DNA from: Seminavis robusta
Lineage: Eukaryota > Bacillariophyta > Bacillariophyceae > Naviculales > Naviculaceae
Length of the DNA: 64,000 nucleotides
Direction: 5' to 3'
Assembly (NCBI GenBank): GCA_903772945.1
Contig: CAICTM010000189.1
Location: 7,501-71,500 of the forward strand
Shown: piece after piece, positions 31,267 to 41,195 of the stretch
Position numbering within the stretch: position 1 is the first letter of the stretch
How the letters are laid out: each line of letters begins with the position of its first letter
Notes under the pieces: generated by a model
Databases searched by the model: none
What the model saw: only the letters and a program-made list of their open reading frames with translations
What the model was told of the DNA's origin: nothing
Translations under genes and position numbers: made by a program

Positions 31267-34200
31267 ATGTCTCAGTATTACCAAGAGACGCAACGCAAGG
31301 AAGATGTGGGAACCTTGCAAGCCATGTTTGGTCCACCTTGGACGGCTGAATTGCTAGGTGTTGTGTTGGATTTTTACAATGGAAATGTGGATGAAACTGC
31401 CAACAAGTTGCTGACATTGAGCGAACATCACAATGGAAATCCAACTCCCTTGGTCGAAAGTCTCTTGTTGTCGGGTGAAACGACCCGGCAATCAGCTCCC
31501 ACAACAGCCCAAATACTGCAAGAACGAGCATCATCAACTAGTAGAGGCACCGTGGCTCAAATCCCTAAATCCAAAATGAAAAAACCTCCTCCACCCCGCA
31601 AAACCAGGATCAAAGTGAGCTATGCGGATGACAGTGACAAGACAGCCACAATTACCATCCGGAAACAAACGCGAAAACGCATTGGAACCATCCAAAAGCT
31701 GCCCCAAGACTTTCTAAGAATTCCCCAAAAGAAGCAGGAACCTCTATTCAACCCCAAAACATTAGACAAACTCGGTGACATGCCGTCAGACCTTTTGCCG
31801 AATCGCAATCAGCAAGCAAAATGGAACAATTACAGACGAGCCAGCGCTCCACTGGCCGAGACGAGCAATCAACCTTCGAAATTTCAAGCTCTAAGGAACA
31901 GTATCAATTTCCCATCCTTTCCTTCTACTGCTTCCAAATCATCTTCACCAGCCGACAACGGCCACAAAGACGCGACAAAGAGAAGTTTTTTCAGTCAGCA
32001 AGGACAAGAAAACCGGGCACGGGCTCGGTCGCCATCAGACGGCAACAATAGCCTACTAAGCAAGTTTTCCGTGCCAAAAATGACAGCACCCACAATCACA
32101 ATGCCCAAAATCCAACTTCCATCCATAAAGAATACGTCTCCAACATCATCCACAACACAGACATCCTCGTCTTCAACGCCTCCTTCGCAGCTCAAGACGG
32201 CACCACCAGGCCCCCCAGGACCACCCATGGCCTTGTTTTCCTTGACAGATCGAATGGAATCGCAACAGTCCCCTGCCCCTCCACCCATGGGTATGTTTTC
32301 TCGCCCTAATGAAGATGGGCACTGGTTCGCAGACAACCAGCAACAACCGGCACAAGGTTTGGTGACAACTTCGGAAAATGATTTGCTCAGTGGTGGTGGG
32401 AGCTACGGCTTGGCTCCTCCTGAATCAGCGCCAACCGACGAAAAGCCTGGCAAGTGGGGGCTGTCAATCCCCGCAGTTCCTTCTCTGACCAAGAAAGCCT
32501 CCAGTGACGGCAATCCTTCCACCACCAACAACAGCAGCAACAACAACAATAAATCAATGTGGAACTTTTCGCCGCCTTCCTTTGCCTTTTCCAAGAATGA
32601 ATCGGAATCGCCGCCACAAGAATCGGCCCCTCCTTTGGACAACAAGTCGACAAGACGATGGACTCTGGCATCCATGGGCTCTGCATTGAAAGTGTCCACA
32701 TCTTCTGCAAACAGTCCACCGACATTGAACGACATCATCGATATCAATGACTACTCCGATTCGTTCGGGAGCATTCCCCAGGTCGAGTTTCGAGGAGTGA
32801 CATTGAAGCAGCTACAACAACTCGTGGAAAACATGCGCCGCCATTGCGTCATGGAGCAATGGAAAAGTGTGGAAACGGGAAGAGGGCTGCAACCCAAACA
32901 TGTTTCCATGTATGATTTGGTAAGGCATTACGTGATTCCTCACACCCAGGCCAACTCGTGCAGTTTTGTGGAACAGGCTTTCGGAAAGCATCATTATGAA
33001 CATGGACTACCTCGTCCGCCACAATGGTATATCAGCCACACCTGGAACGACACGGTCGTGGATCTAGTCCGTTGCATTGAGCAGCATGCCATAGATCGAG
33101 GTCTGGAGACTGATGAGACGGCCAAGTACTGGATCTCTGCCTTGAGCATCAATCAACACCAGCTTGGAGCGAACGTTGTTGCTGACCTCGATACACTCAG
33201 TGACGACTCCATGCTCCAGGATCCACGCATGACACAACGCATCCTGCAAGTGACTGAAGGGATTCTGTGTGTCATTGACAAGGAGAATCGCTACTTCTCG
33301 CGCATTTGGTGTCTCTGGGAAATTTTCTTGGCGCTTGAACGTGCCAAGGTTTGCCTTGACAGCGGTGATGATCGATATCTGGTGGATGTCTATACCCTCA
33401 CCGACGAGGAGGGACCACCCGTAGGGGTGACAGATGGCGCGGCACAAGTCGACAAATACAGACTCAAGGAATCGGGCAGCAAGGACGATATCGACACCCC
33501 ATCTTGCCGACAAGTATGCAGCGAAATAGAATGGTCCGAGCTCCGCGTCCTTCGACAATCGCAGTTTCGCTACGAGACTTGCTTTGATGCCTTGAAAGTC
33601 AACCTCGAGTCGGCTCGGGCTTCTCTCGAAGTTGACTCTAGACGCATCATGAACTGCATTGCCCAATACAAGGGCATCAACCACGGCGCAGTCGACAGCA
33701 CACACGACGCCGAGGCATTGACTCTCCATCCGTCCTATTCGCATGTGAATGCGCTTATTCAAGGAACGTTTGCCGGTATGTGCTATCGGCAGGCTTTGGA
33801 GGCTGCTTCGAAGGGGGATGAACAGGGGCTGAGCAACTTGAAAGTTGTGCAGGCCGCTCTTTCCTCATCTTCCATACACAACCTGGAGGTGTGTTTTGCT
33901 GGTTGCAGCGCATTTCAGATCCGGGAGGCTCTAAAGTTCGTGGAGATTCTACCCATTTCGTTGCAACGCCTCGACCTCGACTACAGCTTCCTCGATTTTC
34001 AGTATGCCGAGGAATTTGCTATGGGTTTGGGTCGGCTTGCTCCAAACCTTGAAGTATTCAAACTCAATTGTGCGTTCTGCTCCAAGTTGTCGAACTTGGA
34101 TAAACTGTTTCAAGAGCTGGGAAAACTTATCAATCTGCTGCAATTGACTTTGGTCATTCAGCCAAACAAGAGTATCACGTCGGTGGACGGCTTGACAGCG

Positions 34201-34593
34201 GCTCTTTTGGAAATGCCAAGGCTAGAGAAATTGGAGCTCGAGTTTGATTGTTGCGGTGGATACTCGAGAATGGTCACGGCTGCCAAGGGCGGAGCAGCTG
34301 TCAACAACATTTCTTCCATCTTCCGTGGCACATCGGATTCTTCTCGACTCACCCAACAGTTCGACCAAGTGTCCAAGTTGGCGCATCTGGACATCAACGG
34401 TGCCTACATTGATGATTCGAGTATTACTAAACTGTGCCGATCCATCAAGTCAAGGAATTTTGATTCAAAGATACAGAAGTTGAGGCTTAGATTCCTGGGA
34501 GACACGGGGAAGAAATTGCGAGATGTGGAAACCGTCGAGGATTTGGCTGAAACCCTTCAGCGCATTCGGAATGGCTTGAAACTTTTCTCTTAG
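31267..34593 (+). CDS. CUE-like / TIR-like ('SHTW') / leucine-rich protein
   Basis: 1108 residues, one exon, ATG preceded by AACAAA. Residues 13-52 look like a CUE/UBA ubiquitin-binding helix bundle (VGTLQAMFGPPWTAELLGVVLDF). Residues about 60-510 are disordered and rich in Ser, Pro, Gln and Asn. Residues about 585-720 form an alpha/beta domain with PPQWYISHTW, YWISALSINQH and RIWCLWEIFLAL. I know this pattern from diatom and oomycete proteins as a TIR-like 'SHxW ... RxWCxxE' domain, but cannot assign it firmly. Residues about 870-1090 hold degenerate leucine-rich repeats. The layout (sensor repeats plus TIR-like plus ubiquitin-binding part) recalls immune or signalling receptors, as inference only. 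Confidence 0.75.
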   Translation: MSQYYQETQRKEDVGTLQAMFGPPWTAELLGVVLDFYNGNVDETANKLLTLSEHHNGNPTPLVESLLLSGETTRQSAPTTAQILQERASSTSRGTVAQIPKSKMKKPPPPRKTRIKVSYADDSDKTATITIRKQTRKRIGTIQKLPQDFLRIPQKKQEPLFNPKTLDKLGDMPSDLLPNRNQQAKWNNYRRASAPLAETSNQPSKFQALRNSINFPSFPSTASKSSSPADNGHKDATKRSFFSQQGQENRARARSPSDGNNSLLSKFSVPKMTAPTITMPKIQLPSIKNTSPTSSTTQTSSSSTPPSQLKTAPPGPPGPPMALFSLTDRMESQQSPAPPPMGMFSRPNEDGHWFADNQQQPAQGLVTTSENDLLSGGGSYGLAPPESAPTDEKPGKWGLSIPAVPSLTKKASSDGNPSTTNNSSNNNNKSMWNFSPPSFAFSKNESESPPQESAPPLDNKSTRRWTLASMGSALKVSTSSANSPPTLNDIIDINDYSDSFGSIPQVEFRGVTLKQLQQLVENMRRHCVMEQWKSVETGRGLQPKHVSMYDLVRHYVIPHTQANSCSFVEQAFGKHHYEHGLPRPPQWYISHTWNDTVVDLVRCIEQHAIDRGLETDETAKYWISALSINQHQLGANVVADLDTLSDDSMLQDPRMTQRILQVTEGILCVIDKENRYFSRIWCLWEIFLALERAKVCLDSGDDRYLVDVYTLTDEEGPPVGVTDGAAQVDKYRLKESGSKDDIDTPSCRQVCSEIEWSELRVLRQSQFRYETCFDALKVNLESARASLEVDSRRIMNCIAQYKGINHGAVDSTHDAEALTLHPSYSHVNALIQGTFAGMCYRQALEAASKGDEQGLSNLKVVQAALSSSSIHNLEVCFAGCSAFQIREALKFVEILPISLQRLDLDYSFLDFQYAEEFAMGLGRLAPNLEVFKLNCAFCSKLSNLDKLFQELGKLINLLQLTLVIQPNKSITSVDGLTAALLEMPRLEKLELEFDCCGGYSRMVTAAKGGAAVNNISSIFRGTSDSSRLTQQFDQVSKLAHLDINGAYIDDSSITKLCRSIKSRNFDSKIQKLRLRFLGDTGKKLRDVETVEDLAETLQRIRNGLKLFS

Positions 34594-35261
34594 ATCAAGT
34601 ATTGTCAAGGTCGCCTGCTTTGAGTACTTTTAGTCGCCACTCCTTCGAAGGTAGTAGTACAGCATAGAACTGCATGTAGTAACTGGGGAGCTTGGTACCG
34701 TAGTCACTCCATAAGGAGCTGTTGGTGGCGGGAATGCCAGGTCCTCTGTTGTTGAAACGCCCTCGACTGCGTATCATAGTAAGTTGTCTCTCGAGCCCTG
34801 CTTGAAAAGTTCAGAGGCCTCAGCTCTTGAACAGCATGATTCCTTACTACCGGTACCACTAGTACGACTGTAATAAAAGTCACACACAAACAAGTTCCAG
34901 CAGAGGACAACTCATAAGGGGACAATCGAGAGACAAGTCCGTCAAATCATTGCGTATCTATCAACTCTTGGAGGCTCCGGTCCATGTGTCTAGCCAGCTA
35001 GGCACCGAGTCCGATCGACCGTCTAGCAAGAGTTTCAGTACAGATGAAATCCAACTGATTGTGGCAATGTATTTTCTTTAGCAGTCCAGCTTTATGCTAC
35101 TTTACTCGCTTGCCTCCGCTTCTTTTCCAAAGTGATGTTGCATCATTGTCGTTTGTGTGGCACAAGGAAGCGTCGTTTGGTGAGTTCCTTCAATGCTGTT
35201 ATTAATTGTCAAACGTGTGCAGCTTGCATTTGGCAAGAGGACTGCCGTGAAGGTTCTTTCT
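34594..35261. other. Intergenic between convergent genes
   Basis: About 670 bp. It contains CTACCGGTACCACTAGTAC near 34848-34866. A possible last micro-exon of the GrpE gene could lie near 35220-35240 (see that entry). No other gene seen. Confidence 0.35.
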
Positions 35262-36308
35262 TCACTCACCTCCTTCAGCTGCCGCCTCTGCTGTTTCTTC
35301 AGCAGCTGGTTCCTCTTCTGCCTCCTCTTCTAGTTTGATCTTGGCCACTACTTCGGCCAGTCGAACGACATTCCCCTTCAATTCCAAACCATTTTTGAGT
35401 GTTCGAAGCACGGTGCTTTCTGTCACATCGGGGCTCAATTCCTCTTCCACCACCAAGTATCGTGTTCGGTCCACGGGTTCACCTTCAGTAGCAGTGTATT
35501 CGGACACTCCAAGTTGCGTCATTGCCGTGTTAAAATTGCCTGCCAATGCTCCATATTGCTTTCCAAATTCATCCTGGCTGTGCTTATCCTGCAGCTTGTC
35601 AAGAATATCCTTGACTGGCAAAAAGTTTCGCAGCACAGTGGCGACACTGGTTTCTTGGTTGGAAGATGCCATGGACTGTAGTAAAAGAATTGGCAAAAAC
35701 AATTCCAAACGAATGGCAGAAACAATCCAAAACGTAGGACAGAATAAAAGGGGGGGACAGCATGAGAAACCAGAAAAAACAGGATGTCTCTCCCTCGGTC
35801 TTGCATGCCTCTGGCTCCAGATCACTTCATCACTTCACTTCTGATCTGTTACCCCAGAGACTACCACCCCGAGTACACCGATGCACAAAAACTTCTTCCA
35901 TCACATGCCAAAGACACTTACACTTCTCATTCGTCGCATGTTTTCCATTTCTGCCACTTTTCGAGCATATCCTGCCTTGCTGTAGGTGTCCGTTTGATCG
36001 CTGAGGTATTGGATTTGGGATTTCTTCTCCTTCAGCGTCTTTTCCAAGTCAGCAATTTCATCTTTGAGTGCCTTCACTTCAGGATCCTCTTGTTCAGCTT
36101 CTTCCTCTTCGGCAGCAGCTTCGCCATCAGCGTCGCCATCCTGTTCCGTCTCTTCTCCTTCTTCGGCAAATAATGGGGCAACCAGAGGTCTTGGAATGGA
36201 CGTTGTGGCGCCGCGACTCAAGGCGGATGGAGAAACGGTAAAAGCAGTGCACTGGACTACCAACAAGGCCAGACAGGCAATGACAAGTGGTAGATTGTTG
36301 AATGTCAT
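35262..36308 (-). CDS. grpE: Plastid GrpE, Hsp70 nucleotide exchange factor, two exons
   Basis: Exons 36308-35922 and 35675-35262, joined across a 246-bp GTAAGT...TACAG intron, give about 266 residues. The leader is a signal peptide ending LLVVQCTAFTVSPSA; the Ala-Phe boundary is the diatom 'ASAFAP' plastid signature. An acidic stretch and a long coiled coil follow (LKDEIADLEKTLKEKKSQIQYL). The AEMENMRRMR end of exon 1 runs into LRNFLPVKDILDKL, the standard GrpE transition. The C-terminal beta domain reads VEEELSPDVTESTV ... NGLELKGNVVRLAEVVAKI, with a Glu/Ala-rich tail. GrpE swaps ADP for ATP on plastid DnaK/Hsp70. A GGTGAGT donor overlaps the stop, so one more short exon is possible. Confidence 0.88.
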
Positions 36309-36699
36309 GGTTTATTCCTTCAGATTTTTTACCAAACAAACCAAAAACTCAAAAAAACTGGACTGTCAACCGAGAAGATAAATGGCCAGAATACGCAATC
36401 CTTGTATCACCAAGAGTAACTGTTTTGGAAAAGATAAGACGGACAGGAAAGCGATGGTTTGGAAGGTGATGGAAACTTTTGATGGCTTGAAAGAGGCGAA
36501 AAGGGGCGAATGGCAGTGATCTGATTGGCTAATCAAGCTAATATGTCAGCAAGTACGTCAGCAAATATTCAAAAATACTTAACGTACCGATTATAGATAT
36601 TACGGAGAAAATGTGCTACCAAGTGCGACCTTTCAGTTTCGTTTCCGTGGAAAAGAAGGATTCCTCATGAGCCTGTCGATCGATCGATCGACCGATGAT
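36309..36699. other. Upstream region of grpE
   Basis: About 390 bp, A-rich near the GrpE start. No gene seen. A TCGATCGATCGATCG run lies at about 36677-36691. Confidence 0.4.
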
Positions 36700-36734
36700 G
36701 ACTGTCAACGGAAGGTCATTTCTTCGAGTTCGCT

Positions 36735-39565
36735 GCAAAGCAAGCAAAAGAGCACCATGGAGACACCAACACCAACCAGCAGCAGCAGCAGCAACAACAA
36801 CACAAAATGGAGAGATGGGCTGCCAGAGTCAGAATAGGAATCCACAGCAGAAGAGAGCATTCCAACTTGCCCAAAACAACAACCCAAGATCATCCAAGAG
36901 AGCGAGAGAAGCAGGAGCCCAAACAGCACTGAAGGAGGGATAGCAGAAGTCTTTGATCCACTCAGACACTGTCAGGTCTGTAGGCCAGACATTTTGGTCT
37001 CAGAGTCCCCAAGAGATCACACTCTGTCTTCTGTATTAAGAATACAATAACAAAAGGACAAGACCTTTGAATGCGCTGACAATGGAGACAATCAAAGAAA
37101 GCAGGAGACTCACAAGGCAATTCAGTGCTCCCCTTCCACTGAATGAGAGAGGAAGCTGGAGCATTCCACAAGAGAAAATGGAGAAGCTTTCTTTGCTCCC
37201 AGAACAAATACAGCCAAAGCCACAGCCAAAGGAATTCAACAAAAGTATAAGGCAATGGCTACTCCAGCTGTGTTCTGCGAGAAAGTCACAGCTCTTGTAG
37301 AGGATGCCACCTTTGTGGAGAAACACAAGACCAAAATAGCACCACTGGCAATGATAGCAATGGCAGAAGCAGTGTCAGAATCCATTACCAGGTCAAAGAA
37401 CCAGGACCTATTCCAGCAACACTTTGATGACTCACCATGACAGTCCCATCCACAAAGGAGCAATTCTAGTCTCCTCACTACCACTCTATTGTTGGGCAGA
37501 AACTCATCCTAGTGGACTGGAATCGATGTGGCATTACTGTACCTTGTCCCGATTGAAGATGCTCTGGCCAACTCCAGAATCGAGAAACTGTCCGAAAGAC
37601 CTTTCCCCATCTTTGGCATGCCGGCTCCATCTTGGTGATGGTCATGTCCATGGTCTGCAGCTGCTGCAAGAGAAGATTTGATGCCAACCAATCTGAAGTA
37701 CTGGTGTCAATCCAGAGCATGTTTCCTTGCTATATCCAGTAGAGCCAAAGTATGCTTTTCCCAAAACAGACTATCATTTGGAGAGGACTGCAACAGAAGT
37801 GTTCGACACTATAATGGTTACCTATGGAAATGGTGACCTCTGCAGCAGACTCATCTACAATGCTATCAACAGAGAGTATATTAGAGCAATGATGTCCTAC
37901 TATTCTTACTGGCAAGGTAATGAGAGGGAGCCTCCTCCCTTCCTTCCAAAGGATGGAACTTACATCAAGCAATACCCTCTCTTGGTGACACATCCGTGAC
38001 TCTTGATGGCTGCTGTGCATCAAACAGGAACCATGGAGGATAGTGACAATATGAGGCACACAGAGAGATTCAAGTGTCAGCTGCAATGATGGTATCTTCT
38101 GTCAAGACCACACTTTCCAGCCAGTCAAGAACTACATGAAGAAAGAGACTGGAGGAGCTGTTGCTGTCTGGGATGCTGCCACTGAGACTGGAGAGATAGC
38201 TTCTGCAGTGCTTGTTCCCACAACCAAGACCATCCACTTCTCCCATGCAGCAATGCAGCTAGCAAGGAGACCAAACTTCAATCCAGCTGTCATGTATAGT
38301 GACACCTGGCCCAACAAGGATGACTATTGGGATGGCTCTTTCCAGGTATTGAGGGAAGACTGGCCTGTTTCATTATGAGAAGAGGATACTGTCAACTTTG
38401 AGGAAGGGCACATTGATCACTTCCAAGCAATGACAGACCTTTTGACTGCCTGTATGAGTACTTGCCTGAGACTATGAGAAGCTTCTCCATGCTCTCAAAC
38501 ATGGTCTCCTATCAGCTGATGCCAAGCACTACTCCATGACAGAGATCTCAGACCTGCAATCAACCAAGGTCTTCCGTGACAGTACTCCAAGTACTAAGAA
38601 AGAGGATGAGAGACAGAACCAGAACAATGAGCAGAGGTTGCACAGTGGTTCTGCAGATACAAGGTCACTGCCAGTGAGGGCAGCCAACCAGGCCAAGGAA
38701 GACTGGATCCTGTCAAGAACTTTACCTTATTCACTCCAGACACAAGCCAGCAGTAGACAACTGCATTGACAAAGCCATTACCTGCCAGGATGCACTACCT
38801 GGAGCAAATGTATGACACAATCCAACCATCTCCCAACTCAAAGCACAACCTCCAGAGTACCTTCAAGGAGAGGAGAGTCAAAGTAGAGGCATTCCATGAC
38901 AAGTTTGCCCATTTCGGAATGGTGGTAATGAGAGGCCTTGCTGATGCTCTCAACCCTTGCTGGCACAGCTAGATACAACCTCAAGATTCGCACAAGAGAG
39001 CCTTCCTGTCAAGAATCAGTGAGGCAGAAAGGAGGTAATTCCAGCTGGATGGGAGAAGGTTGTTCCATACTGGAACCACTCTGAGCTTGCTTACCTGAAT
39101 GACATGGCAGAGGCTTTTGGTCTGGATGCACCATTTCCAAATGCAAAACCATGCCAGAGGACACTGGAGAGAGGTTCTTCTCAGAGTTCATTGTTGGATT
39201 CAACCACACAGGCAGAAGTACTCACAAATGATCTTTGCTTGTGTAGCTTGTGCACCAGTCCAGTTGCAGATCCACAACCACAACCAACAACAACAGCCAC
39301 AACGCTCACACAACAGCACAACAACAGCCACAACCGGTTCCAAGCTCCAACCTCCACCACCCAATCACACCACCAAAACAAGCTGCTCCTGTAGCACAAA
39401 CAAGAAATGCTTACATTGGTAACCTGATTCTATACCAGCAACAACATCAGATTCAAATGATGCAACTTGCCTTAATGCAGCAGCAATTCCAACCAATACT
39501 GCCAGCTCCTTTCCAGCACCTCCCCCAGCCAATGGCTGCTGTCAAAGATACTGCCAATGGTTGAC
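36735..39565 (+). pseudogene. Decayed coding relic, transposase-like, family uncertain
   Basis: Across about 2.8 kb the plus strand shows protein-like pieces in changing frames with no intron signals, so it is an old broken copy with at least half a dozen breaks. Recognisable pieces include a Cys-rich zinc-binding-like patch, a stretch with TYGNGDLCSR, a segment with YSDTWPNKDDYW and, near the end, Gln/Asn-rich low-complexity sequence. I recall similar segments from multi-copy transposase-like genes of diatoms, but cannot name the superfamily, and no terminal repeats were found. Base composition is A-rich with AG/CA-rich codons, unlike the neighbours. Confidence 0.5.
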
Positions 39566-39671
39566 TCGCAGGAGAGGAAGACCACCGCATGATGCAACCT
39601 GTCAAGCTAGATTGAGTGGGTATGGTTAGATAGCATTGTGGCATCATTGTAATCTAGACATTTACTTACAT

Positions 39672-40421
39672 TTAGATAATCAGTGGTTGGTTGTTTGGAT
39701 CCTCCACAAATGCAGCATAAGCAGGGCGCATGCCTCCATGATAGTGCATGTCATCCATGCAACAAGTAACAAACTCATCACACATCATAGACCAATCCTT
39801 AAAGGATAGCTTCTTGTTGTATCTCCAGATAGAATACCCATCAAAAGCATCCATCAAAACCTGTCCTTGAAGGGAACCCATATCATGGCTCTCTGTGATC
39901 CTATCCTTCACTAACCAATAGATACACTCCATGAAGATGGCCTCCCTCTCACAAGGATGTGGACCCTCCAACATTTCCCAAAGCATCGAGACAACAGCTC
40001 TGTACCATGGTGGACTAATCTTTCTGCCAAAATCAACCATGTGATCCATGATGCCTGTCATGTCAGGAGGGAGAGGCCTGCATGCTCCTTGGGAGATAAG
40101 ATCCTCCAGGAGAGGCACTTCAAAGGTATCAGCACAAACACAGCTCAGGTCCTGGTTGTGATCTTTCAGAATAACATACTTGCAGGTGAAACCATGCCTG
40201 GTTGGCCTCAGCTGATTGATGGGTATCTGTTCTTGACACTCAACAGCCACTTGGAGAAGCCAGGACTTGTAGCGATCCTCATGACCAGTGGATGAATCCA
40301 ATCGATCGGTTGGTGTGGTCGAGGACGAAGGTTGGGTCGGTGACGTATCGATCGATCGGAGCAGATTGGTCGTCTTCGGAGGAAGGAGAAGACATTCAAT
40401 CGGTGGAGGGAGGAGAACCAT
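39672..40421 (-). CDS. Hypothetical protein
   Basis: About 249 residues from ATG 40421 (MVLLPPPIECLL). The first 55 residues are Ser/Thr/Pro-rich. The rest is a compact Cys/Trp-containing domain with RHGFTCKYVILKDHN, then SCVCADTFEVPLLEDLI, then WYRAVVSMLWEMLEGPHP and EAIFMECIYWLVKDR. It has good protein character and no breaks, but I do not recognise it. It lies tail-to-tail with the decayed relic and could belong to the same multi-copy element or to a diatom-specific family. A longer reading upstream would start in the AAC repeat and is unlikely. Confidence 0.55.
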   Translation of the reverse strand: MVLLPPPIECLLLPPKTTNLLRSIDTSPTQPSSSTTPTDRLDSSTGHEDRYKSWLLQVAVECQEQIPINQLRPTRHGFTCKYVILKDHNQDLSCVCADTFEVPLLEDLISQGACRPLPPDMTGIMDHMVDFGRKISPPWYRAVVSMLWEMLEGPHPCEREAIFMECIYWLVKDRITESHDMGSLQGQVLMDAFDGYSIWRYNKKLSFKDWSMMCDEFVTCCMDDMHYHGGMRPAYAAFVEDPNNQPLII

Positions 40422-41195
40422 AGAACGTTGAAGGGCGGCCAAAAGGATAATGATTAGTCCATTGTCACCATTGTCGATAAACAACAACAACAAGAACAAC
40501 AACAAAAAACAACAACAAGAACAACATCAAGAACAACAACAAGAACAACAACACTCACCTTTCGTAATCTTCGGCGATTTGAAAAATGGGAAGGTTGTGT
40601 GCGAGCCAAGGATTTCGAAAAAGAGAAAGAGAGCGAGTCAGACACCAACGGATACATCAGTCCATAACGTATTTGCTGACATATACCTTGTTCTTCGGAC
40701 GTCTTACCCCATCTGAGAATTAAAGGAGGAGGGGGAGATGACCAAGTCATTGTAGTTTCCCCTCTATTAGTGCCACCGGGACTGTGCATTGCAGGCTCGC
40801 GATTCGGAATTCGGAATCCAACGGATAACCCTCTCCCTTTCCTTCTTCTTTTCCCTCCCCCGCGCTGGTGCCGAACCCCCCCATAAAGTCCCTTCATGGC
40901 TTGCTTCGGCTTTCCTCCATCTGCGTCACTGACGTGGTGCACCAGCTTCCACGTGGCTCTACCGGTACCGGTACATGTACTAGTAGCAATCAAGCAGCAG
41001 AGCTGCCAGCCTTCTCTTCTGGTCTCCTTGTCCCCACCATCCAGGATGCCGGTTCGGGTACCGGTACGGCTCATCATGTGGTGGCTTCAATAAAAATGAC
41101 AAAGGTTTAGCGTGACAAAGATATAAAGGTTTTAGTATGAGGGGTTATTGTTACTAGCGTCGGTCCTTCTGAGGTCCCAGGGGTTAAAAATCACT
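40422..41195. other. Intergenic with AAC-rich microsatellite and palindromes
   Basis: Contains the AAC/AAG microsatellite listed separately. TACCGGTACCGGTACATGTAC lies at 40960-40980, and GGGTACCGGTACGG at about 41056-41069. A 207-codon frame on the minus strand (40454-41077) has unlikely composition and was not called. Confidence 0.4.
40480..40553. repeat. AAC-rich trinucleotide microsatellite
   Basis: An imperfect run of AAC with AAG and ATC interruptions, about 74 bp, directly upstream of the hypothetical gene at 39672-40421. Confidence 0.9.

Noticed and set aside
33064-33762. 232-codon open frame antisense to the CUE/LRR gene
   Set aside because: Same reason: mirrors a real coding exon.
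40480-40553. CRISPR-like repeat array
   Set aside because: It is a simple AAC microsatellite with no spacers; the genome is eukaryotic.
40454-41077. 207-codon minus-strand frame
   Set aside because: Low-complexity Arg/Gly composition, crosses the microsatellite and palindromes, no protein-like core.
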